Below, piece after piece: positions 1 to 5,989 of a DNA stretch of 5,989 bases. Below the pieces are notes generated by a model, which did no database searches, was not told the origin of the DNA, and saw only the letters and a list, made by a program, of their open reading frames with translations. Both the position numbers and the translations under genes were made by a program. Source of the DNA: Desulfoprunum sp. (lineage in GTDB: Bacteria; Desulfobacterota; Desulfobulbia; Desulfobulbales; Desulfocapsaceae); NCBI GenBank assembly GCA_030696435.1, contig JAUYSF010000454.1:1-5989 (forward strand), read 5' to 3'. Position 1 is the stretch's first letter; each line of letters begins with the position of its first letter.

Positions 1-2536
1 AAATCGCCTCCAGCTTGTCCTCGGGGATGCCGATCCCGGTATCGATCACCTCGCAGCGGAACAAACCGGCAGCCGTATAGCTCACCCGCATCGTCACACT
101 CCCCCGGCTGGTGTATTTCACCGCATTGGAGAGCAGGTTGAGGAGAATCTGGCGAAGTTTGCGTTCATCCCCCCGGACATAGGCCGGCAGTGGCGTGTCG
201 GCCTCATACTGAAAACTGAGCGTTTTTTCCTCAGCCTGTAATTTGGTAAGGTCAAAGACCTGACCCATCAGGGCCGGCAGGTCGAAGGCCAGATCCTCAA
301 CCTCCATTTTACTCGCCTCGATCTTGCCCACATCAAGGATGTCGTTGATCAGGGTCAGCAGATGTTCGCCGCTGCTGCGCATGATATCCAGCTGCTGCCG
401 TTGCGCCTCGAAAAGGTTGTTATGGTGTTTGAGGATCTGGGCATAGCCCAGGATGGCGTTGAGCGGTGTGCGCAGTTCATGGCTCATTCTGGAGAGGAAA
501 TCGCTCTTGGCCCGGTTGGCCGTTTCGGCGGCGTCTTTGGCGATTTGCAACTGTTGATTCGAATCGTTCAATTCGTGGGTCCGGACGACCACCCGCTCTT
601 CCAATGTTTCAAAGGATTGGCGCAGTTGTCTGATCATGGCGTTAAAGGCCTGGATCAGGATACCGATTTCGTCACGACCGGGGCGTTTGTCCTGCAATGT
701 TATCGAGAGGTCGCCTGCGGAAACCTTTTGCGCGAGTTGCACTAATTGATGGATCGGTTTGGTAATATAGCCGGTCAATATCAACGAGAAGACGACAATT
801 CCCGCCAACACAATGATCCCCACGCCACTGATAAGTGCAGAGAGCTTTTGTACCGCAGCAAACGCTTCATCCGTATTCATCTCGGCAATCAAGGCCCAGT
901 TCACATCCCAGATCTTGAGCGGGGCGTAAGCGGACAGAACCGGTTTGCCGAGATAATTTGTGATCCGCCCTTGCCCGGTCTTGCCGGCCAGTGCTTCCCG
1001 GCTGGCCTGCGTGTCGACCCGACCGGTCTCCGGATGGGCAAATGACGCCGCCACGGCAAACCGCTCTGGATCGGCATAGGAATCGGAACGCATCAGTTGA
1101 TCTGGTCCGACCAGGTAGGTTTCACCGGTCAGGCCCATCCCGGAGCGTTCCTGCATCACCGCGTTAATCGCATCAATCGGAATCTGCACGGCGACAATGA
1201 GTTCAACCGTATCGTTTTTCATAACAGGCTGCGCCATAAAAGCGACGGGTTTCCCGGCAAAGGGAGCATAGGGCTGAAAATCGGCAAAGCTAAAGGCTTT
1301 GGATTTCAGCACCTGGCGGAATACCTGGCCAAGTCCGGTCGCGACATGCGGGCCATCCTTGAGATTGGTGCCATAATCGGTATTATAGGCGACCGTGTAA
1401 AACACCGTACCGTCCGGGTGGATCAACAGTAAATCCGAATAGCCGTATTGATGAATAAATTGGCTAAAATAGTCGCCATTTCCGCCTGCAAGGGTCGGTG
1501 TAATGGCTTCTTCCAGACTCATGGCCGTAATGATTCCCCAATTCAGCCCGACAATATTCAATGGATCGTAATGGCTAATTTCCATCGTGCCGGTACGTCC
1601 CATTCCGACCACCGCGCCGGAGACTCCGGATAACATCCGGTCAATTTTACCGTCTGCGACGTCCTCGCCCACCCTCCCGTCCCGGACAATCTGATCGCTG
1701 CGCAGACTATTGATCTCATGAAGGCGTCCTGCCAAAAAGGTTTCTCCGGAGACGCCCATCCCTTCCCGGCGGTGGACAATGGTATTCATGGCCCGATGAC
1801 TGATCCTGAAAACGACTACCCCGATGGTTATGTTCAGTTGGGTGTTCACCACCGGGGCGGCGATAAACGCCATGGGCTGATTTTTTAAAGGCGGGTAAGG
1901 TGCAAAATCCTCAATCGTGACCTCTTTCAGTCCTTTTTTAAAACAGGCGGCCAAAGAACTCTGTTTTAAGGGACCGGTCAGCAGGTTTTGCCCTAAGTCC
2001 GGGCCGCGAGCGACCGTGTACACTACGTTGCCCTGGTCGGTGATGAGCAGCAGATCGTCATAGCCATAATCCCTGGCCAGTTGTCGCAACGAGGTGCCAA
2101 AGTACTGAGTTTCATACATGTCTAAGGTGGCCAGTCTGACTCCCCCCTGCCCGTCCAGGAGGAGTTCAAAATCCTTCATTTTAAACAGATTTACATTGGT
2201 CGCCAGCACGGTAATATCAGCGCGGAATTTGCGGAAATATTCCTCCACCTGGGCCTTTTTCACTTCCTGCACGGAACGCATTTTTGCAAACGCCGTTTGT
2301 TCGAAAACCGTGACCGTTTGTAACAACACCTCCATGTCGCCCAAGCGTTCTTCGAAAAATCGCTGGATGTGGGTCCTTTTGACGTCGCGCAGACTTTCAA
2401 GTTGGCCAAACGCCAACTCTGACAAGGCCTTGTTAGAGGTCGTGATAGACAGCGTGCCAATGACAAGTAAGGGAATACTGCTCATTGCCAGCAATGCCAT
2501 CAGCAATTTTGTTCTGAGCCTGGTGCCTTGAAACAT
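1..2536 (-). CDS. Membrane sensor histidine kinase with two tandem double-Cache modules, HAMP, HisKA and HATPase (C-terminus outside window)
   Basis: Probable inner-membrane sensor kinase that autophosphorylates on histidine in response to a periplasmic signal. The frame is open from ATG at 2536 to the window edge (845 codons, no stop). Domains by residue: membrane segment 11-30; a helical stretch 40-125 with a 40-residue internal repeat; periplasmic double-Cache-like module A (about 135-347) and module B (about 350-562); membrane segment 566-587; HAMP 588-642 (P594, DEIG 622-625); coiled coil 640-680; HisKA with phosphoacceptor H686 in SHELRTPLNA; HATPase with N-box N804 in NLLSNAVKYT and G1 box DTGIGIP from D832. 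The F and G2 boxes and any C-terminal receiver lie beyond base 1. GGGGAG sits 4 bases before the ATG, which also directly precedes the basic N-terminus and first membrane segment, so this start is well supported. It lies 39 bases downstream of the solute-binding protein gene, suggesting one operon and a shared signal. The ligand cannot be read from the sequence. Confidence 0.95.
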   Translation of the reverse strand, partial: MFQGTRLRTKLLMALLAMSSIPLLVIGTLSITTSNKALSELAFGQLESLRDVKRTHIQRFFEERLGDMEVLLQTVTVFEQTAFAKMRSVQEVKKAQVEEYFRKFRADITVLATNVNLFKMKDFELLLDGQGGVRLATLDMYETQYFGTSLRQLARDYGYDDLLLITDQGNVVYTVARGPDLGQNLLTGPLKQSSLAACFKKGLKEVTIEDFAPYPPLKNQPMAFIAAPVVNTQLNITIGVVVFRISHRAMNTIVHRREGMGVSGETFLAGRLHEINSLRSDQIVRDGRVGEDVADGKIDRMLSGVSGAVVGMGRTGTMEISHYDPLNIVGLNWGIITAMSLEEAITPTLAGGNGDYFSQFIHQYGYSDLLLIHPDGTVFYTVAYNTDYGTNLKDGPHVATGLGQVFRQVLKSKAFSFADFQPYAPFAGKPVAFMAQPVMKNDTVELIVAVQIPIDAINAVMQERSGMGLTGETYLVGPDQLMRSDSYADPERFAVAASFAHPETGRVDTQASREALAGKTGQGRITNYLGKPVLSAYAPLKIWDVNWALIAEMNTDEAFAAVQKLSALISGVGIIVLAGIVVFSLILTGYITKPIHQLVQLAQKVSAGDLSITLQDKRPGRDEIGILIQAFNAMIRQLRQSFETLEERVVVRTHELNDSNQQLQIAKDAAETANRAKSDFLSRMSHELRTPLNAILGYAQILKHHNNLFEAQRQQLDIMRSSGEHLLTLINDILDVGKIEASKMEVEDLAFDLPALMGQVFDLTKLQAEEKTLSFQYEADTPLPAYVRGDERKLRQILLNLLSNAVKYTSRGSVTMRVSYTAAGLFRCEVIDTGIGIPEDKLEAI

Positions 2537-2540
2537 GATG

Positions 2541-2546
2541 CTCCCC
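2541..2546 (-). promoter_or_regulatory. Shine-Dalgarno of the membrane histidine kinase
   Basis: GGGGAG on the minus strand, 4 bases upstream of the ATG at 2536. The spacing is slightly short but usable. It lies inside the 39-base spacer after the binding-protein stop, in which no terminator-like hairpin is visible; this supports co-transcription of the two genes. Confidence 0.7.
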
Positions 2547-2575
2547 GTGAGCAGAATATGGCAATTTTACACAAA

Positions 2576-4117
2576 TTACTGGATGTTATTGACCTGTTTG
2601 TACCATTTCGTCGCCCGTTTCAAAACCTTTGTGCCACCTCCCGCATACCATGCTTTGACATACTCATCCCAGGCGCTCATGGGCAGGACGCCGAGTACCA
2701 TTTTGGCGCAGTATTCCCGGTAGAGCGTGGCTTTCTCCGGCATATATTCCTCATAGCCCTCATATACTGAGAGGGGCAGCGAAACATCGTCATAACCGAT
2801 GAATCCAGTTTCGATCATCTTGTCCAGGATCGGGGCTTTCATCTCGCCGTGCTTGCTCATGGCAAGAATGTCACGCGAATACTGGGTGGTTTCGATGGGG
2901 ACATATTTATAGAATGGGGTGGCCTTATTAAGGACTACCAGCGTGTCGCCGGTCTTTTTCCAATCCTTCCCCGGAATCCCCAGCGACTTGTACAAGAAGC
3001 CGTCCATGGTGGCAACACCCTGGTTGTACCAATGCAAAATCTTCGCCGGATCTTTGGCTGCCGTGGTGAGCGCAAACACCGGGATATTCGGATCGGCACC
3101 ATGGACATACACATGCTTTTGCGGCGGCACACCGGGCACTCGGACCAACGGCAGATAGGCCCAGCGCGCTGTCGGATCTCGCTCCATAAAGGCGGTAAAG
3201 CCTTCCATCTCACCTATGGTATGGAAATAATGGCCCACTCGGTTGGCGTTGATTTTGGCCACCCACTCCTGTTTTTTCTGGATCGGCATCACCGGGTCCA
3301 TCAGGCCTTCTTTGGTGAGATAGCGTAAAAATTTAATGGCCGCTTTCATTTGATCCGACACCTGATGCGAGATCATCTGCTGTTTCGCCGGATCCCAACT
3401 CAGCCGCGGATGGCCTTCATACATGCTGACGCCATGGATCGTAAACAGGTCGTCGCACCAGCGCAGCCCTTCCCGCCCGGAGACCGGGATTTCATCATTG
3501 GGATCACCATTGCCGTTGGCGTCTTTTTCCTTAAAGGCTCGGTAAACCGCCACGAGTTCATCACGCGTGGTCGGCATCTTCATCCCGACCCGGTCGAGCC
3601 AATCTTGCCGGATAAAGCCAGCCCGCGACCAATGGAAGGCCGGAAGATCCGGCACATAATAAATTTTCCGATCCGGCGCCATGGACCGCACGATATTCCA
3701 GGCATCTTTTGGAATGGTCTGCCACAATTCAGGCGCGTACTTGGGCAAGAGATCGTCTAAAGGCAGCAGCACCTTCGCCTCGATGAGTTCAAGCCCGAAT
3801 TTCAGATCAAGAATTTTTATGGCTTCAGGCATTTGTCCTGACGCCATGTACTGCCGCATGCCCCGGAAATAGCCGGTACGCCCTTCCCATTCCCAGGAGA
3901 TCGTCAGCGGGGCCGCCCCGTAGGTTTTTTCCACGTATTGGAAATACGGATCACCCGGCTGCTCGCTCGGATCAATCCGGCCTTCGGCCAGGTCCCAGGG
4001 GCCAAACGCCAACACAAACCGATAGCCCCCCGAGTCCTGAGCAAGAGCAGCCTGCAGGCTGATAAGCACCCAACAACCCACAATACATGAGATTATCGAC
4101 AATCTCTTAATGTTCAT
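2576..4117 (-). CDS. Extracellular solute-binding protein, family 1-like (probable carbohydrate ABC-type binding protein)
   Basis: Complete 513-residue secreted binding protein. The signal peptide has K4 R5, a hydrophobic core at 6-21 and a type I cleavage site ALA|Q after residue 26. The mature protein resembles the large LplA/LipO-like group of family 1 solute-binding proteins. An N-terminal lobe includes an ASGQMPEAI-type segment (92-100), and the acidic loop DANGNGDPNDE (199-209) followed by IPVSG is typical of this group and resembles a Ca2+-binding EF-hand loop. Aromatic residues are frequent (W76, W78, W163, W220, W241, W363). The C-terminus, with PMSAWDEYVKAW (479-490) and a final helical stretch, fits the family. 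Known members bind sugars or oligosaccharides for ABC import; the substrate here is unknown. No permease or ATPase gene is adjacent: the next gene, 39 bases on, is a periplasmic-sensing kinase, so a role in signalling is a reasonable inference. A weak lipobox-like IVGC ending at C15 is a less likely alternative because strongly hydrophobic residues follow it. Confidence 0.93.
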   Translation of the reverse strand: MNIKRLSIISCIVGCWVLISLQAALAQDSGGYRFVLAFGPWDLAEGRIDPSEQPGDPYFQYVEKTYGAAPLTISWEWEGRTGYFRGMRQYMASGQMPEAIKILDLKFGLELIEAKVLLPLDDLLPKYAPELWQTIPKDAWNIVRSMAPDRKIYYVPDLPAFHWSRAGFIRQDWLDRVGMKMPTTRDELVAVYRAFKEKDANGNGDPNDEIPVSGREGLRWCDDLFTIHGVSMYEGHPRLSWDPAKQQMISHQVSDQMKAAIKFLRYLTKEGLMDPVMPIQKKQEWVAKINANRVGHYFHTIGEMEGFTAFMERDPTARWAYLPLVRVPGVPPQKHVYVHGADPNIPVFALTTAAKDPAKILHWYNQGVATMDGFLYKSLGIPGKDWKKTGDTLVVLNKATPFYKYVPIETTQYSRDILAMSKHGEMKAPILDKMIETGFIGYDDVSLPLSVYEGYEEYMPEKATLYREYCAKMVLGVLPMSAWDEYVKAWYAGGGTKVLKRATKWYKQVNNIQ

Positions 4118-4125
4118 GACATCTT

Positions 4126-4130
4126 CTCCC
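4126..4130 (-). promoter_or_regulatory. Shine-Dalgarno of the solute-binding protein
   Basis: GGGAG on the minus strand, 8 bases before the ATG at 4117. The spacing is near ideal, and the ATG begins a textbook signal peptide, so the start is secure. Confidence 0.75.
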
Positions 4131-4182
4131 TGGACTCAAACGTTATTTTTTGACAACGGCTTAGTTCGTTGGCGTTGACTTC

Positions 4183-4218
4183 ATCGGTATCGAAATCGCT
4201 ATCGCTATCGGTATCGAA
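4183..4218 (+). repeat. Hexamer array, six ATCGNN units
   Basis: Six uninterrupted 6-base units, all starting ATCG: ATCGGT, ATCGAA, ATCGCT, ATCGCT, ATCGGT, ATCGAA. Only the last two bases of each unit vary. The first 17 bases (4183-4199) are complementary in reverse to 4306-4322 at 16 of 17 positions. The array lies about 65 bases upstream of the binding-protein start codon. Confidence 0.85.
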
Positions 4219-4304
4219 TTCTTGCTGTTTCCGGCGTTTGTATCTTGCTTGGATTTTTTCCGAACGCTAGAGCTTTTCCCCTCCGCCGTCTTCTCGTTGC
4301 AGTG

Positions 4305-4334
4305 GGCGATTTCGATAGCGATCCCTATTTCGAT
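4305..4334 (+). repeat. Inverted hexamer array, five NNCGAT units
   Basis: Units GGCGAT, TTCGAT, AGCGAT, CCCTAT, TTCGAT; the fourth is degenerate. This is the reverse-complement form of the ATCGNN array at 4183-4218, with 86 bases between the arrays. On the minus strand it lies about 25 bases after the receiver-kinase stop codon, so in a transcript it would sit in the 3' untranslated part of that gene. Confidence 0.8.
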
Positions 4335-4346
4335 TATTCGTCGAAA
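4328..4346. other. Small hairpin after the receiver-kinase gene
   Basis: TTTCGA and TCGAAA form a perfect 6-base stem around a 7-base loop, 12 bases after the receiver-kinase stop. There is no T-run on either side in the direction of transcription, so a classical intrinsic terminator is not supported. It overlaps the end of the inverted hexamer array and may simply be part of that structure. Confidence 0.4.
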
Positions 4347-4358
4347 CCCGGGGAAGTG

Positions 4359-5989
4359 CTACTTGTCTTTATTCTGCAAGGGCAGGTGAATAATGAAGGT
4401 GGTGCCACAGCCAACCCCGGTTTCAAAATCGATGGTGCCATGATGGCTCTCGGTGATGATGGTCCGGGCTATGGCCAGTCCCTGACCGCTCCCCTTGCCA
4501 ACACTTTTGGTGGTAAAGAAGGGATCAAAGATCCGGGTGCGAATATTTTCCGGAATACCACTGCCGGTATCCGTTATACGAATCTCTGCGAAATCGCCAA
4601 GATTCGTAGTTTTCAAGGTAATTGTACCCTTACCGGCTGCATCACTGTCAATTTGCTGGTCCGCGATGGCATGCGCAGCATTGACAATCAGGACAAGGAC
4701 AACCTGATTGATGGCAGAAATGTTACACGGTATCAAGGGAAGGGCAGGGTCGAGATCTGTTTCAATATTTGCCACATATTTCCATTCGTTGGTGGATACA
4801 GTTATCGTATTCCTGATGGCGTCATTGAGATCGGCCAAGGCTGTGGCATCCTGGCCCGGTTGGGCGAATCGTTTGACTGAACCGACAATATTTGAGATCC
4901 GCTCCAAACCCTCGAAGGTATCAGCAAAGGCCCCGGAGATCTCCTTGAAAAGAGAGTCGAGCTGGTGATTTTTCCTGCTCATTTCAACTTCTTCCAAGGT
5001 TACGGATACGGAAAGGCCATTCTTGAGCGCGTCAAAGAATGCTTCATCGGCTGCGAGAACCTCAACGAGTTCCTTGAAGGCATCATCAAGGAATCGGGCA
5101 TTGTTAATCACATACTGGGTCGGGGTGTTGATCTCGTGGGCGATACCGGCGGCGAGCTGGCCAATAGATTCCAGCTTTTGGGCATGGAGAAGCTGGGTCT
5201 GCAGTTGCTTGAGATGGGTAATATCAGTTACCACCGCAAAGAAACCATGAAACCGCCCTTCCCCATCATAGAGGGTGGTCGGGGTGACAAGTGTCGAGAC
5301 GATGTGGCCGTCTGAACGGGTGAAGTTTACCTCAAACTTCAGGGCAAATTGGCCATTGGCCGACTTGAGTTTTGCCTCGAAGACCGCCCTATCCTTTGCC
5401 TCGATAAAGTGTGCACATTCCCTGCCGATCAGCTTGTCTGGCACCATTCCGAGCATGTTGCTCATCTGCCGGTTAACATAGGTCAGTCTTCCATTCCCGT
5501 CGACGATCAGGATGCCTTCCTGCATGGTCTCAACGAGGTTGCGGTATCGCTCTTCGCTGGCAATCAGTTCGGCGTTTCGGCGATTGAGCTGCTCGGTACG
5601 TTGTTCAACAAGGCTTTCCAAGCGCTGATTCAGGATTGCCAACTGTTCTTCCGCCTGCTTGCGCTCTGAGATTTCGGCCTGGAGCTCATTATTCGTCCCG
5701 GCCAGCTCGGCAGTCCGCTCCTCAACCCGGGTTTCAAGCAACTCCTTGGCCTCTTGCAGCCTTTTGGTGAGTTCTCTGTTGTGCAGATGCACAGCAAGGC
5801 GGGCCAGCAGTTCTGCCAGTTGAAAGGGCTTGGTGATATAGTCCACCGCCCCTGCTTCCAGCCCTTTTACTTTGTGCCCCGTTTCCAACAGGGCCGTCAT
5901 GAAAATCACCGGAATCTCTTTCGTGCTCGCCATGGCCTTCAGCCTGCGGCAGGTCTCATAGCCGTCTATCCGCGGCATCATGATGTCGA
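4359..5989 (-). CDS. Receiver-coiled coil-PAS-histidine kinase (N-terminus outside window)
   Basis: Probable cytosolic signalling kinase with an N-terminal response-regulator receiver; no membrane segment is visible in the part seen. The frame runs off the right edge. The methionine at 5981 lies in the receiver core DIMMPRIDGYE, so it is internal, and the phosphoacceptor aspartate is the codon at 5985-5987. Counting from that methionine: receiver T29 (IFMTAL) and K51 (ITKPF); coiled coil about 66-140 with two copies of an LE-x-x-VE-x-RT-type motif; PAS 142-255; H-box with H282 in AGIAHEINTPTQYV; N-box N434 (VNAAHAI); G1 box DTGSGIPE 471-478; F box FDPFFTTK 485-492; G2 box GKGSGQGLAIA 496-506; end at residue 540. 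All catalytic motifs are present, so it should be an active kinase. The H282-to-catalytic-domain stretch is long, with an insert at about 311-342, as in relatives carrying the EINTPTQYV H-box. The next gene on the same strand, the binding protein, starts 241 bases on. Confidence 0.95.
   Translation of the reverse strand, partial: DIMMPRIDGYETCRRLKAMASTKEIPVIFMTALLETGHKVKGLEAGAVDYITKPFQLAELLARLAVHLHNRELTKRLQEAKELLETRVEERTAELAGTNNELQAEISERKQAEEQLAILNQRLESLVEQRTEQLNRRNAELIASEERYRNLVETMQEGILIVDGNGRLTYVNRQMSNMLGMVPDKLIGRECAHFIEAKDRAVFEAKLKSANGQFALKFEVNFTRSDGHIVSTLVTPTTLYDGEGRFHGFFAVVTDITHLKQLQTQLLHAQKLESIGQLAAGIAHEINTPTQYVINNARFLDDAFKELVEVLAADEAFFDALKNGLSVSVTLEEVEMSRKNHQLDSLFKEISGAFADTFEGLERISNIVGSVKRFAQPGQDATALADLNDAIRNTITVSTNEWKYVANIETDLDPALPLIPCNISAINQVVLVLIVNAAHAIADQQIDSDAAGKGTITLKTTNLGDFAEIRITDTGSGIPENIRTRIFDPFFTTKSVGKGSGQGLAIARTIITESHHGTIDFETGVGCGTTFIIHLPLQNKDK

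Larger units (their letters stand above)
4118..4358. other. 241-base intergenic region with inverted hexamer arrays
   Basis: Gap between the stop of the receiver-kinase and the start of the binding protein. It contains two facing arrays of a degenerate hexamer (4183-4218 and 4305-4334), a small hairpin (4328-4346) and the binding-protein ribosome site. No credible coding frame, tRNA or T-tract terminator is visible. A promoter for the binding-protein operon may lie here, but I could not pick out a convincing -35/-10 pair on the minus strand. Confidence 0.7.

Noticed and set aside
362..1432. Row of plus-strand open frames opposite the membrane kinase
   Set aside because: The minus strand here encodes the HisKA, HAMP and Cache regions in one uninterrupted frame, so these are shadows.
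2849..3328. Plus-strand open frame of 159 codons opposite the binding protein
   Set aside because: Fully antisense to a well-supported family protein; composition and sequence do not resemble a real protein.
4073..4084. Lipobox IVGC ending at C15 of the binding protein
   Set aside because: It fits the loose consensus, but the residues after the cysteine stay strongly hydrophobic and a much better type I site (ALA|Q) follows at residue 26.
4183..4334. CRISPR array
   Set aside because: The units are 6 bases long with no spacers, and they switch orientation between the two arms.
4328..4346. Intrinsic terminator of the receiver-kinase
   Set aside because: The 6-base stem is not GC-rich and has no T-run after it on the minus strand.
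4245..4880. Plus-strand open frame of 211 codons opposite the end of the receiver-kinase
   Set aside because: It is antisense to the conserved ATPase motifs of the kinase, has no recognisable domain, and lacks a convincing ribosome site; a shadow frame.
5979..5981. ATG at 5981 as the start of the receiver-kinase
   Set aside because: It lies inside the receiver motif DIMMP, directly after the phosphoacceptor aspartate codon, and the frame stays open to the window edge; the true start is outside.

Overview
The window carries three genes, all on the minus strand and read from high to low coordinates. In order of transcription they are: the C-terminal part of a receiver-PAS-histidine kinase (5989 to 4359, start outside the window); a complete secreted ABC-type solute-binding protein (4117 to 2576); and a large membrane histidine kinase with a big periplasmic sensor region (2536 to the left edge, C-terminus outside the window). 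The third gene is open to base 1, and its reading frame was checked codon by codon: 845 codons with no stop. The plus-strand open frames all lie antisense to these genes and look like shadows.

The organism is probably a Gram-negative environmental bacterium. The binding protein has a type I signal peptide, the large kinase has a periplasmic sensor region between two membrane segments, and the first kinase has a receiver-coiled coil-PAS layout rich in signalling parts. Base composition looks moderate, around 50% GC by eye. A deltaproteobacterium-like or candidate-phylum genome rich in multi-domain kinases would fit, but the sequence alone does not settle the taxonomy.

Layout: 5989-4359 is the cytosolic kinase. 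4358-4118 is a 241-base gap without a gene; it holds two arrays of a degenerate hexamer (ATCGNN on the plus strand and its complement NNCGAT) facing each other around an 86-base centre. 4117-2576 is the binding protein. 2575-2537 is a 39-base spacer with a clear Shine-Dalgarno sequence. 2536-1 is the membrane kinase, whose periplasmic part consists of a duplicated helical segment followed by two tandem double-Cache modules.

Working model (inference): the binding protein and the downstream kinase are co-transcribed, and no ABC permease or ATPase is seen in the window. The binding protein may therefore present a ligand, probably a sugar or oligosaccharide, to the kinase's periplasmic domain instead of, or as well as, feeding a transporter. 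The upstream receiver-kinase could be a second step of the same relay or an independent unit, because the repeat-bearing gap separates it from the other two genes. No DNA-binding output protein is present here.
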